DNA from: Ga0077555 sp033764055
GTDB taxonomy: Bacteria; Pseudomonadota; Alphaproteobacteria; Rhizobiales; Hyphomicrobiaceae
NCBI GenBank assembly: GCA_033764055.1
Contig: JANRJI010000136.1
Coordinates: forward strand, 62,001-126,000
Reading direction: 5' to 3'
Length of the DNA: 64,000 nt
Part shown: one piece after another, positions 42,854-52,872 of the stretch
How the letters are laid out: every line of letters starts with the position of its first letter
How positions within the stretch are numbered: the first letter of the stretch is position 1
The notes under the pieces: model-generated
Told to the model about the DNA's origin: nothing
What the model saw: only the letters and a program-made list of their open reading frames with translations
Database searches by the model: none
Translations under genes and position numbers: made by a program

Positions 42854-43663
42854 ATGACGTCACGCGCTGCCGGCCTCGCAAGCACTGTTCTGATCACCGG
42901 CGCCAGTCGCGGCCTCGGGGCTGCGCTGGCACTGGAGTATGCCGAGGCCGGCCGCACTCTGGCTCTCACCGCACGCGACGCCGCCTCGCTCGACCAGGTC
43001 GCCGCGCAATGTAGGCGGCGTGGCGCGATGGTCGAGACATTCTGCGCGGACGTGACGGATCATGCGCGCTTCGCGGCCTGGGTGGCCGAGATCGGCTCGT
43101 CACGCCCTGTCGACGTGCTCATAGCCAATGCGGGAGTTTTCGATGGACGCCACGAGGACGAGCTGCTCGAGCGCTGGGACCGGGCCCTCACCGTCCTCAG
43201 GGTCAACCTCGAGGGTGCGGTCGCGACGGTGGACGCCGTGCTGCCATCGATGATGGCCCGTCGGGCGGGCCACATCGTTCTGATATCATCGCTGGCAGCG
43301 GTGCACCCGCTGGCCGACGCGCCGGCTTACAGCGCCTCCAAGGCAGGGCTGGCCGCCTACGGCCGGGCATTGGCGGAAGCCGTGGCAGCGAACGGTGTCG
43401 GTGTCTCGGTTGTCCTGGCCGGGCACATCGCCACCCGTCAGGCCCGGATGCAGGTGGGCGCCCTGCCGATGCTGATGGCGCCGGCCACTGCGGCCCGCCT
43501 CATTCGGCGAGGCGTCGACCGGAGGCGCGCGCGCATCGTTTTTCCACGTTCTCTGGCGGCGTTGGCGCGCCTCAATGCGCTGCTGCCGATCCGCCTCCAG
43601 CACGCGATCGGCCGCGCCTTCAGGTTCCATATCGTCGATCCGCCGGACGCCGCCAACAAGTAG
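42854..43663 (+). CDS. rkpH: Short-chain dehydrogenase/reductase, RkpH-like
   Basis: 269-residue SDR. The NAD(P)-binding motif is TGASRGLG (residues 15-22), followed by DVLIANAGVF (NAG motif), a catalytic Ser in IVLISSLAAV and Y159-x3-K163 in AYSASKAGL. It would reduce a ketone or oxidise an alcohol. In context it lies between a KpsC-like gene and the large PKS, with an oxoamine synthase downstream, so reduction of the 3-keto group of a ketoamine product is a reasonable inference, as Fum13 or 3-ketosphinganine reductase do. The name is by analogy with Sinorhizobium rkpH. Confidence 0.88.
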   Translation: MTSRAAGLASTVLITGASRGLGAALALEYAEAGRTLALTARDAASLDQVAAQCRRRGAMVETFCADVTDHARFAAWVAEIGSSRPVDVLIANAGVFDGRHEDELLERWDRALTVLRVNLEGAVATVDAVLPSMMARRAGHIVLISSLAAVHPLADAPAYSASKAGLAAYGRALAEAVAANGVGVSVVLAGHIATRQARMQVGALPMLMAPATAARLIRRGVDRRRARIVFPRSLAALARLNALLPIRLQHAIGRAFRFHIVDPPDAANK

Positions 43664-43870
43664 GCAGGCGTTCGGTCGCCGCCCGCCGCCATCAGCAGGA
43701 TAGGTGACTGAGTGCCACTCTCACCATTGTCGCATACCCTTCGCTGATCGCGTGATGTATCCGATCGCCGGGGGAGGCAGGCTCGAGCGGCTGAGATCAC
43801 CAGTGCCGCCGCATCCAAGGGATGTGCCGCGTCCAGGAAGTGCGTCGACGGCGCAGGAAGGACACGCGAT

Positions 43871-46800
43871 TTGACCCGCCCTGGTTCAAGCCGAGCTGCG
43901 AGCGACATCTGGATCGTCGGTCAATCGTGCCGTTTGCCAGGCGCCGACAGCCTCGCCGAGCTCTGGTCGCTGCTGATCGATCGGCGATGTGCCATCGGCG
44001 AGATCGGCGAGGACCGCTGGCCGAAGGCGCGCTTCCTGCACCCGCGTCCCGGCGAGCCCGGCAAAGCCTACACCTTCCGTGCCGGCGTGCTCGCGGCGCC
44101 GTGGTCATTCGACGCCGGTGCTTTCGGCCTGTCGCAACGCGAGGCTGAGCAGATCGATCCCCAGCAGCGCCTCGCACTCGAGCTCACCTGGGAAGCCCTG
44201 GAGGATGCCGGCATAGCGCCATCCCGGCTCGCCGGGGCACAAGTCGGCGTTTTCGTCGGCACGTCGTCGTTCGATCACGGCAACCGCCGGGTCCTCGACC
44301 CCTCGGGAGGGGACGCCTACTACATGACCGGTAGCGCCCTCTCGCTGGTCGCCAACCGGATCTCCTATTGCTTCGACCTCAAAGGGCCGAGCCTGGTCGT
44401 CGATACGGCCTGCTCGTCGTCGCTCGTGGCATTGCATTACGCCGTCGAGGCGATCCGGTCCGGGGCGATCGACACCGCCGTCGTCGCCAGCGTCAACATG
44501 CTGTTGAGCCCGTTCTCGTTCATCGGCTTCTCGCAGGCCCGCATGCTGTCTCCGGAGGGGCTATGCCGGGCTTTCGGTGCCAATGGCCAGGGCTACGTGC
44601 GCAGCGAAGGCGGGGCTGCCCTCATACTGAGCAGGTCGGGTGCGCAGGCTGTCGATGGCGCCCGGCCACGCGCGCGCATCCTCGCGACGGGGGTCAACTC
44701 GGACGGGCGCACCGTCGGCGTCTCGCTGCCGTCCGAGAGCGCCCAGGCGACCCTCCTCGGGCACGTCTATGCCGAGGCGGGTATCGATCCGGACCGGCTG
44801 GCGTTCGTCGAGGCGCACGGCACGGGAACGCGAGTCGGCGATCCGGTCGAGGCGCGAGCCATTGGCATGATGCTGGGACGGCGGCGGCGCAGGCCGCTGC
44901 CGATCGGCTCGATCAAGTCCAATATCGGCCACCTGGAGCCGGCCTCAGGCCTCGCCGGCATCGTCAAGGCGACACTCGCACTCGAGCACGACCTCCTCCC
45001 CGCCACGCTGCATGTCGACGAGCTGAACCCGGACATCCCGTTCGACGAGTTGAATCTGCACGTCGCGCGCCATGCCGTGCCGATCGGCGACCTCGAGCGA
45101 CCCAGGGTCGCCGGCATCAGCACATTTGGCTTCGGCGGCACGAATGCCCACGTCGTCATCGCCGACCCCTCCGTCGAGTCAGCGGCCCCGTGCTCGATCA
45201 GGAAGCCGGGGCATGACCGAAGCGGGGCTCGATCCGACGAGCAGTCCACGACAACCGCATTTCCGGCGGAGGCAACATCGGCGCCGGGCCAGGCCCGACT
45301 CGGCCTGCTCCTGTCGGCGCACAGCGAGCCGGCGTTGCAGGCGGTCGCGGCCCGGCTCGGTGCGATGCTGTCCGACGAGGCTCGACGTGAGACGGACGAC
45401 GTCGCGGCCGCTCTCGTTCATCACCGCGAACGACTTCCGGAACGGGCTCTGGTCCTCGATGCCGACCCGGCAGCGCTCACAGCCCTGGCGCGGGGCGAGG
45501 CCCACGAGCGGGTCGTCCGCGGCCGCGCGGCCCAGCGCGAAGCCGACACTGCTTTCGTGTTCTCCGGCAACGGCTCGCAGTGGGCCGGCATGGCGCTTGC
45601 CGCCCTGGAGCACGATCGGATCTTCCGTCGCCATCTGGAGCACATCGCCGGCCACATCGAGCGCTATGCGGACTGGTCAGTCCTCGAAGCCCTGACCGCA
45701 CAGGATCTTGCCGCACGGCTCGTCTCAACGACGGTGGCACAACCGCTGTTGCTCGCCATCCAGGTCGCGGCAGTGGACACGCTCGCCGAGCACGGCATCG
45801 AGCCGCGCCTCGTGGTCGGCCACAGCGTCGGCGAGGTGGCCGCCGCCTATGCCGCCGGCATCCTCGATCGGGACGCGGCGGCCCGTGTCGTCGTCGCACG
45901 CTCCGCGGCTCAGGAGTTCGCCCGCGGCACCGGCCGCATGGCCGTGCTCCACGTCGGCGAAGGCGACGCCCGCTCTTTCATCGAGCGCCTGTCAGTGCCC
46001 GGTCTCGAGATCGCCGCCGTCAACAGTCCCTCGTCGGTGACGCTGGTCGCGCCTGGAGATCACCTGGCCGCCGCCCTCAGCGCGGCCGAGCGCGCGGGTC
46101 TTGCCGGCCAGATGCTGGACATCGCCTATCCTTTCCATAGCAGCCTGATGGACGGGGCCAGGCTCCCCCTGCGCGAGGCTCTGGCCACACTTGCTCCGAA
46201 GCCGGGCCATTGCCGCCTCGTCTCGACAGTCACAGGGCGCGAGATTGCGGGCGAGCGGCTCGACGCCGACTACTGGTGGCGCAACGTGCGCGAGCCTGTG
46301 CTGTTCGCCGACGCTGTAAGCCGCGCCAGCGATCTCGGGGCCCGGGTCGTCCTGGAGATCGGTCCGCGGCCGATCCTGCGCAGCTATCTCGAGCAGATCC
46401 TCGGCACAAGCCGCTCTACGGCAGCCGTGGTCACGACCTTCGCCAGGCCGGAGCGCCCAGCGGGCGACACCGTTCGCATCGCAGCCGCTACCGCGATCGT
46501 CCGGGGTGCGGCTTTCGACCAGGTACGAGCCTTCGGCCCGCGTCCCGAATCGGGATGGCGCCGGCTTCCGCACTACCCCTGGCAGCGCCAGCACCTGCCG
46601 CCGCCAGCGACGACCGAGGCGCTCGGGGGCATCGAGGCCGAGGCGGGCGCCCGGCTGGCCGGCTCATCGGGGGGGCGTCGCCTGCTGGGCTTTCGCACCG
46701 AGCCCGGCTCGACCAGCTGGCATACACACCTGGACACGGTGGCCTTTCCGGAGCTTGCGGATCATCAGGTCGGCGGCAAGCCATGGCTCGCTGCAGCCGC

Positions 46801-49800
46801 CTTTGCCGACATGGCACTCACGGCTGCGTCCGAATGGCTGGGGCAGAGTGCCGAGCTCTATGATCTCGACATTCTCCGGCCGCTGGTGTTGTCGGCCGAG
46901 ACGTCGATCGATGCGCGGACGCGCATCGATCCCGAGACACAGACCCTCGAGATTGCGAGCCGGCGACGCCTGTCGGAGGACGACTGGCAGACCCATGTCC
47001 GAGCGCGTTTCACGGCATGTGATCCGGTCCCAACTGCAGCCATGGACCGCCCCTCAGCCCGCCCCGCCGAGCCGGCGCCGCCGACCATGCTCGATGCCGA
47101 CGCCGTGTACCAGCTCGCCAGCTCCGTCGGGCTCGACTACGGACCGCATTTTCGGCGGGTCACCGCAATCGCGTCCCGCAGCGCGTGCGAGCTGTCCATC
47201 GCCCTCGGCGGCGGCGATACCAGATGGCCGTACGCCTCGACGGTGATCCCGCCGGATCTCGACGGTGCGTTCCAGGGATTGCTCGCCCTGTTGGGGCCGG
47301 ACGACCCACGAGCTCAGCGCAAGGCATTCATTCCGGTCCGCCTGGGTCGTCTGCGACTGTGGCGCCACGGAGCCGTCGCGGCCAAGGCCCTCGTCACCGC
47401 CGTCCGGGCAACCCCCTTCGCCATCTCGTGCGACATCGTTCTGACCGACGACGCGGGCGCGCCCATTGCAGAGGTGTCGTCCGCACGCTTTGCCGCTACG
47501 CCGGTCGTCGGTGCGGCCGACATCGAGCGTGTGGCCTATCACGTTGCCGGACTGCGCCGATCGATCGACCAGCGGACGAGCATCGCAGCAGAGCTTCCGC
47601 TCGACCCGGCGCACGGGAGCCAATCCCCGGCATCCGCCGGCGGTGACGAGGCGCTGCTCCTGCTCGATGCGGGCGCCTTGCGCGTCGCCTACGATGCCCT
47701 TTCCCGCCTGCGGGGCGAGAGCCCGGCGATCGCCCCCGACCGGCTGTCCCTGCTGAAAGCGATCGCGTCACGGGGGGATCTCGTCCGGGGAGCTGGTCCT
47801 CAATGGTCGCTGGTTGACGACTGCCCCCTGCCACCGCTGGCCCAGATCGTAACCACAGTCGTGGCAGAGCATCCGGACTGGATTGCCGACTGCGCCCTGC
47901 TCGCCGACGTCGACGACTGGCTCGCGGGCAGCAGGGATCGCAGCCCGAGCGAGGCGTGGAAGCCGGCCGAGGCGACATGGCGGCATTTCGCGACCGGCTC
48001 ACCACGCGCCACGGCCGCCGCGCGCCACGTCCGAGGGGCGCTGGCCGGGCTATTGACGCGCTGGGCCCGTGGGGAGCCGGTTCGACTCCTGCTGCTCGGG
48101 GCCGATGTCAGCGTCTTGCCATGGCCTACGCTCGAAGGGCTGGACGCCGAGGGCCGCCTCGACCTCGTGATTGCTGATACGGACGCCGGCCGCCTCTCGC
48201 TGGCTCGCGCCGAGTTGCACAGCCGTGCCGCCATCAGCTGGCTCGATGTGAGAGAAAGTGCGGCAGCGCGATTGGCGGCCCGCGGTCCCTTCGACCTCGC
48301 CGTGGCCGTTCGATCGCTCGGCCACCTCGGCGCACCGAGCGACGGGCTCGCGATCGCGTCGGGTGCCCTTGCAGCCGGCGGACGGCTCCTTGCCATCGAG
48401 CCAGGCGCAGGCGCGTTCAACGAGCTGGTCCACATGCTGGCAGAGCCGGCGGCCTCGCCTGCAAGGCTGTCCCGTCCGATACTGCGCACGGCTTCCGAAT
48501 GGGAGCGGGTCCTGCGCGAGGCGCCCCTCCTCGACGTCGTTGCGATCGAGCCACCTGAATTGCTCGGAACCGTCGTCGTGTCCGCCCTGGCGCCACCCGA
48601 CCGGGCTCCGGCCCTGACCGCTCACGAGGCGCCGGTCCCGATCGCGGTCCGACGCGTCTGGCGCGTCTCGGCGCCTGGCAGCGAGACCTCCAATGCGATG
48701 CTGGCACGGCTCGAGGCAGCTCTCGGCATGTCGCGCGAGCGCCGCTACGCCAACGGAGCCGCCAGGGCCGACGGACTGTCCAACGCTACCTCGGGGCCGC
48801 CGACAGACGTGGTGCTCCTGGCACCGGACACCGCGGCAGACCCCATAGACCCGGCCAAGACAGTCAGGGAGCTCGCCCTGTCTCTGCGCGATATCCTGGC
48901 TGCGCCCGACGGGCAGCCGGCACGCCTCTGGATCGTCGCCCCGGGCGGCATGCGCCATAACGTCGGCATGGGACGCGTCCGCCCCGTATCCGCAGGCATC
49001 TGGGCCATGGGACGTACGGCGATCAACGAAAGCCCGGGCGTCGACATCCGCCTCGTCGATATCGCCGAGCACCTGGACCCGGATGCGGCCTCCGAACGGC
49101 TCGTGCGACTGCTCACGGCGCCCGGCCAGGAAAGCGAGATCGTGTTGACAGAACGCGGCCCGATCGTGGTGCGGATTCGCGACGGCCTCGGGACAAACCT
49201 GACGACAGGGACGGACGTCAAGGCGCGGGAACGCGCCTCGCGGCTCGATTTGACCCGCCCCGGCTCTCTGCGGAGCCTCGACTGGCGGGCCGCCGAGCGG
49301 CGGCCGCCCGGGGACGACGAGGTGGAGATCGAGGTCGCAGCCTCTGGGCTGAATTTCCGCGATGTCATGTGGGCGATGGGTCTGCTTCCAGCCGAAGCGC
49401 TCGAGGACGGGTTCGCAGGTGCGACCGTCGGCTTCGAATGTGCGGGCCGCATCGTGCGCGTCGGCAGGGCCGTCGAGCATCTCGGCCTCGGCGATCCCGT
49501 GATCGCGATGGCCCCGGCCGCACTTGCCTCGCACGTGACCGTCATTGCGGCCGCCGTCGCGCGTGTCCCCGATGGCATCGACCTCGCCGCCGCGACCACG
49601 GTTCCTGTCGCGTTCCTGACCGCGCACTATGCCCTCGAGCACCTCGCACGCCTGAAGGCGGGGGAGCGCGTTCTGATCCACGGCGGCGCGGGCGGCGTCG
49701 GCCTCGCCGCCTTGCAGATTGCGCAGGCGCGCGGCGCTCGCACCTTCGTCACGGCAGGCACGCCCGAGAAGCGGGCCCTGCTCAAGTTGATCGGCGCCGA

Positions 49801-51412
49801 TCACGTGCTGTCGTCGCGATCGCTGGCTTTCGCCGACGAGATCCGCGCCATCGCCCCGGAGGGGGTTGACGTCGTGCTGAACTCGCTCTCGGGCGAGGCC
49901 ATGGAGCGCAGCCTCGAGCTGCTGAGGCCTTTCGGCCGCTTCCTGGAGCTCGGCAAACGCGACTTCTACGAGAACACCAAGCTGGCCTTGCGTCCGTTCC
50001 GCCGCAACGTCTCCTACCTCGGCATCGATGTCGACCAGCTGATGCGCCACGATCCGGCGCTGACCCGCGAGCTGATGGCCGGGATCGTCACCCGCCTTCG
50101 CGACGGCGAGCTGCGCCCTCTCCCCTACCGGGTGTTCGAGGCGGACGGCGTCGCGGCTGCCTTCCGCCTGATGCAGCAGTCGGGGCACATCGGTAAGATC
50201 GTCGTGCGGCCGCCGCCTGCCGCCTCCATCGCGGAGCAGCGCTCGGGGACCACCTTCGAGGTCGCCGCCGAAGGTGCCCATATCGTCGTCGGCGGCCTGG
50301 GAGGGTTCGGCATGGCCACGGCCCGGTGGCTCGCCGATCGTGGTGCCCGCACGCTGGTGCTCGTCTCGCGCAGCGCCAATCCCCGCCTCGAGGCTGCCCG
50401 CGCGATCCACGACCTGACGGCGAAGGGCGTCACGGTCATCGTCGAGGCCTGCGACGTTGCCGATGCAGCCGCGCTGTCGGCGGTGCTTGAGCGGCTCAGG
50501 GCGTCGGGCCATGCGATCAGGAGCGTGTTCCACTCGGCCATGGTGATCGAGGACGGCAGCCTCGCCCAGACGAGTGCCGGGGCCATCGAGCGGGTTCTGC
50601 GCCCCAAGGTCGACGGCGCCCGCCATCTCGACCGGCTGACCCGGGGCGACCAGCTCGATCATTTCGTGCTCTACTCGTCGGCGACCACGCTGCTCGGCAA
50701 CCCCGGTCAGGCGGCCTACGTCGCCGCCAACGGCTACCTCGAAGGTTTGGCCCATGCACGACACGCCGATGGCCTGCCTGCGCTTGCCGTCGCCTGGGGA
50801 GCCATCGCCGACGCCGGATACCTCACCCGCAACGAGCGCGCAGCGCAGCTCCTCAAGACACGCTCCGGTGTCCTGGCCATGACAGCATCAGAGGCGCTCC
50901 GTCATCTCGAGACGCTGTTGCAGGACGGCCGGGGACCCGTGGCGACGATCGCGCCGATGGACTGGTCCGTTACATCGCGTGCGCTGCCGATCCTCAGGCG
51001 GCCAGCCTACGAGCAGCTCGCCGCGGACGCGGGCCACGCCACGGCGACCGAGGGGGGACCGGATCTCGCCATGCGGATCGCCGGTCTCGACGATGCGGCA
51101 GCGAGCGAGCTCATCAGCCGCAGCCTCGCTCAGACCATCGCCGCCATCATGCGGGCCGCACCCGGATCGCTCGACACCCGCCGGCCACTCGCCGAGATGG
51201 GGATCGACTCGCTGATGACCGTCGAGCTGCGGCTCGCCGTCGAGGAGCAGCTCGGCCTCGAGCTGCCGGTCAGCGCGCTGTCGGCCGGCACCACGATCGA
51301 GGATCTTTCCGCGCGGATGCTGCAGCGTTTCCGGGCCGGCCGCGCTCGCGAGGCGGCTGGGGACGATCTCATGGAGCTGGTTGCCAAGCACACCGCCGCG
51401 GCAACAGGATGA
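43871..51412 (+). CDS. rkpA: Type I reducing polyketide synthase (KS-AT-DH-psiMT-ER-KR-ACP), RkpA-like
   Basis: 2513-residue iterative-type PKS. KS (about 10-430): C181 in VDTACSSSL, H316 in EAHGTGT, H354 in NIGHLEP. AT (about 550-870): GHSVGE with S652, and PFHSS, which suggests malonyl-CoA. DH (about 930-1210): H965 in DHQVGG and D1131 in DLDGAFQG. A methyltransferase-like region (about 1400-1520) has lost its SAM glycine motif. A non-catalytic ketoreductase half (about 1610-1780) precedes ER (about 1790-2115, HGGAGGVGLAALQ) and KR (about 2130-2320, GGLGGFG and QAAYVAANG). ACP: S2447 in MGIDSLM. There is no thioesterase; the oxoamine synthase 26 bases downstream is the likely releasing enzyme. 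The start is a TTG behind AGGAAGGA. It would build a saturated acyl chain. Confidence 0.95.
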   Translation: MTRPGSSRAASDIWIVGQSCRLPGADSLAELWSLLIDRRCAIGEIGEDRWPKARFLHPRPGEPGKAYTFRAGVLAAPWSFDAGAFGLSQREAEQIDPQQRLALELTWEALEDAGIAPSRLAGAQVGVFVGTSSFDHGNRRVLDPSGGDAYYMTGSALSLVANRISYCFDLKGPSLVVDTACSSSLVALHYAVEAIRSGAIDTAVVASVNMLLSPFSFIGFSQARMLSPEGLCRAFGANGQGYVRSEGGAALILSRSGAQAVDGARPRARILATGVNSDGRTVGVSLPSESAQATLLGHVYAEAGIDPDRLAFVEAHGTGTRVGDPVEARAIGMMLGRRRRRPLPIGSIKSNIGHLEPASGLAGIVKATLALEHDLLPATLHVDELNPDIPFDELNLHVARHAVPIGDLERPRVAGISTFGFGGTNAHVVIADPSVESAAPCSIRKPGHDRSGARSDEQSTTTAFPAEATSAPGQARLGLLLSAHSEPALQAVAARLGAMLSDEARRETDDVAAALVHHRERLPERALVLDADPAALTALARGEAHERVVRGRAAQREADTAFVFSGNGSQWAGMALAALEHDRIFRRHLEHIAGHIERYADWSVLEALTAQDLAARLVSTTVAQPLLLAIQVAAVDTLAEHGIEPRLVVGHSVGEVAAAYAAGILDRDAAARVVVARSAAQEFARGTGRMAVLHVGEGDARSFIERLSVPGLEIAAVNSPSSVTLVAPGDHLAAALSAAERAGLAGQMLDIAYPFHSSLMDGARLPLREALATLAPKPGHCRLVSTVTGREIAGERLDADYWWRNVREPVLFADAVSRASDLGARVVLEIGPRPILRSYLEQILGTSRSTAAVVTTFARPERPAGDTVRIAAATAIVRGAAFDQVRAFGPRPESGWRRLPHYPWQRQHLPPPATTEALGGIEAEAGARLAGSSGGRRLLGFRTEPGSTSWHTHLDTVAFPELADHQVGGKPWLAAAAFADMALTAASEWLGQSAELYDLDILRPLVLSAETSIDARTRIDPETQTLEIASRRRLSEDDWQTHVRARFTACDPVPTAAMDRPSARPAEPAPPTMLDADAVYQLASSVGLDYGPHFRRVTAIASRSACELSIALGGGDTRWPYASTVIPPDLDGAFQGLLALLGPDDPRAQRKAFIPVRLGRLRLWRHGAVAAKALVTAVRATPFAISCDIVLTDDAGAPIAEVSSARFAATPVVGAADIERVAYHVAGLRRSIDQRTSIAAELPLDPAHGSQSPASAGGDEALLLLDAGALRVAYDALSRLRGESPAIAPDRLSLLKAIASRGDLVRGAGPQWSLVDDCPLPPLAQIVTTVVAEHPDWIADCALLADVDDWLAGSRDRSPSEAWKPAEATWRHFATGSPRATAAARHVRGALAGLLTRWARGEPVRLLLLGADVSVLPWPTLEGLDAEGRLDLVIADTDAGRLSLARAELHSRAAISWLDVRESAAARLAARGPFDLAVAVRSLGHLGAPSDGLAIASGALAAGGRLLAIEPGAGAFNELVHMLAEPAASPARLSRPILRTASEWERVLREAPLLDVVAIEPPELLGTVVVSALAPPDRAPALTAHEAPVPIAVRRVWRVSAPGSETSNAMLARLEAALGMSRERRYANGAARADGLSNATSGPPTDVVLLAPDTAADPIDPAKTVRELALSLRDILAAPDGQPARLWIVAPGGMRHNVGMGRVRPVSAGIWAMGRTAINESPGVDIRLVDIAEHLDPDAASERLVRLLTAPGQESEIVLTERGPIVVRIRDGLGTNLTTGTDVKARERASRLDLTRPGSLRSLDWRAAERRPPGDDEVEIEVAASGLNFRDVMWAMGLLPAEALEDGFAGATVGFECAGRIVRVGRAVEHLGLGDPVIAMAPAALASHVTVIAAAVARVPDGIDLAAATTVPVAFLTAHYALEHLARLKAGERVLIHGGAGGVGLAALQIAQARGARTFVTAGTPEKRALLKLIGADHVLSSRSLAFADEIRAIAPEGVDVVLNSLSGEAMERSLELLRPFGRFLELGKRDFYENTKLALRPFRRNVSYLGIDVDQLMRHDPALTRELMAGIVTRLRDGELRPLPYRVFEADGVAAAFRLMQQSGHIGKIVVRPPPAASIAEQRSGTTFEVAAEGAHIVVGGLGGFGMATARWLADRGARTLVLVSRSANPRLEAARAIHDLTAKGVTVIVEACDVADAAALSAVLERLRASGHAIRSVFHSAMVIEDGSLAQTSAGAIERVLRPKVDGARHLDRLTRGDQLDHFVLYSSATTLLGNPGQAAYVAANGYLEGLAHARHADGLPALAVAWGAIADAGYLTRNERAAQLLKTRSGVLAMTASEALRHLETLLQDGRGPVATIAPMDWSVTSRALPILRRPAYEQLAADAGHATATEGGPDLAMRIAGLDDAAASELISRSLAQTIAAIMRAAPGSLDTRRPLAEMGIDSLMTVELRLAVEEQLGLELPVSALSAGTTIEDLSARMLQRFRAGRAREAAGDDLMELVAKHTAAATG

Positions 51413-51437
51413 AGGCGAGAGCTTCAAGGGGGATGCC

Positions 51438-52826
51438 GTGACCCGCTCGAACGGTCCGAACACATTGAAGCCTGGAGAGAAATCGGACCTCCTCGGGCGC
51501 ATGCGCGGGTTGCTCCAGCGCACCGCGCCGGCCAGTGCACTCGACGCGGCACGTCCCGCTCCCGCCTTCGCCGATCTCGACGAGTACAAGACCATCCTGA
51601 GGCAGCGGCAGATCGCGGACGCCTACGGAGTCGGCGATCCCTACTTCCGGGTACAGGAGGGCCGCTCGGGCCCAGTCGTGCGCATCGGCGGCAGGGACGT
51701 CCTCAACTTCTCCTCCTACGACTACCTCGGCCTCAACCAGTGTCCGGACGTCGCCGCAGCGGCCAAGGCCGCCATCGACGCGTTCGGGGTTTCGGTCTCC
51801 GCCAGCCGCGTCGTCGCCGGCGAGCGCCCCATCCTGCGCGATCTCGAGGCAGCTCTCGCCGCCGTCTACGAGGCGGAGGCCGCGGCGGTGTTCGTCAGCG
51901 GCCACGCGACCAACGTTGCCACCATCTCGACGCTGATGCGTCCCGAGGACCTCATCCTCTACGACCAGCTCTGCCATTCGAGCATCCTGGTCGGGACCCA
52001 GCTCTCGGGGGCCAACCGCCGGGCCTTCCCCCACAACGATCATGACGCACTGGAAGCGATGCTGCACACCCACGCGAGCGGGCACCGGCGGGTGCTGATC
52101 GTCGTCGAGGGGCTCTATTCGATGGATGGCGACCTCCCGGACTTGCAGCGCCTCATCGAGATCAAGCGCCGCCACGGCGCCTGGCTCATGGTCGACGAGG
52201 CACACGCGCTGGGCGTCCTCGGCGCGACCGGCCGTGGCATCGCGGAGCATGCGGGCGTCCAGCCCGCGGCCGTCGACATCTGGATGGGGACGCTGAGCAA
52301 GACGCTGGCGGGGGCTGGTGGCTACATCGCCGGCGCCGCGCCCTTGATCGAGATTCTGAAGCACACGGCCCCAGGCTTCGTCTACAGCGTCGGCCTGTCG
52401 CCCGCCATCGCCGGCGCGGCCATGGAGGCGCTCGCCGTCATGCAGCGCGATCCGGAGCGCGTGCGGCGTCTGAGGGCCAACGGTGCCCGATTCCTGACCC
52501 TCGCGCGCGAGGCGGGCCTGGACACGGGTCCCGGCGCCGGCTTCGCGGTCTGCCCGATCATGGTCGGCGACTCGCTGCGGGCCGCCAAGCTCAGCGAGGT
52601 TCTTCTGGCCGAAGGATTGAACGTGTTGCCGATCATCTATCCGGCCGTGCCGATGCAGTCGGCGCGCCTGAGGTTCTTCATCACCAGCGAGCACACCGAG
52701 GCGCAGCTGGCAGCCGCCGTCGCGATCACCAAGCGCGAGCTCGACCGGCTGGCTGCGGACGGCTTCGGTTTATCCACCATCGAGCGCATCGCCATCGAGA
52801 AGCTCGGCCTTGACAGGGGCCACTGA
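51438..52826 (+). CDS. rkpG: Alpha-oxoamine synthase (AONS/SPT family), RkpG-like
   Basis: 462-residue PLP enzyme that condenses an acyl thioester with an amino acid and releases CO2. The PLP lysine is K288 in WMGTLSKTLAGAGGY; other family marks are NFSSYDYLGLNQ, SASRVVAGERPILRDLE, FVSGHATNVATI, VVEGLYSMDGD and VDEAHALGVLG. There is an N-terminal extension of about 60 residues compared with BioF. GTG 51438 has AGGGGGA 6 bases upstream; an earlier ATG at 51381 would overlap the PKS end. Position next to a thioesterase-less PKS suggests it off-loads the chain onto an amino acid (Ala, Ser or Gly). The name is by analogy with Sinorhizobium rkpG. Confidence 0.92.
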   Translation: MTRSNGPNTLKPGEKSDLLGRMRGLLQRTAPASALDAARPAPAFADLDEYKTILRQRQIADAYGVGDPYFRVQEGRSGPVVRIGGRDVLNFSSYDYLGLNQCPDVAAAAKAAIDAFGVSVSASRVVAGERPILRDLEAALAAVYEAEAAAVFVSGHATNVATISTLMRPEDLILYDQLCHSSILVGTQLSGANRRAFPHNDHDALEAMLHTHASGHRRVLIVVEGLYSMDGDLPDLQRLIEIKRRHGAWLMVDEAHALGVLGATGRGIAEHAGVQPAAVDIWMGTLSKTLAGAGGYIAGAAPLIEILKHTAPGFVYSVGLSPAIAGAAMEALAVMQRDPERVRRLRANGARFLTLAREAGLDTGPGAGFAVCPIMVGDSLRAAKLSEVLLAEGLNVLPIIYPAVPMQSARLRFFITSEHTEAQLAAAVAITKRELDRLAADGFGLSTIERIAIEKLGLDRGH

Positions 52827-52872
52827 CCGGGAGTGCTCACGGCGGGCACCGTAGACTGAAGGAGTTCGCCGC

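Noticed and set aside
48050..50764. Long antisense open frame opposite the PKS (904 codons).
   Set aside because: Same cause; it has no recognisable motifs, while the plus-strand PKS has complete catalytic domains.
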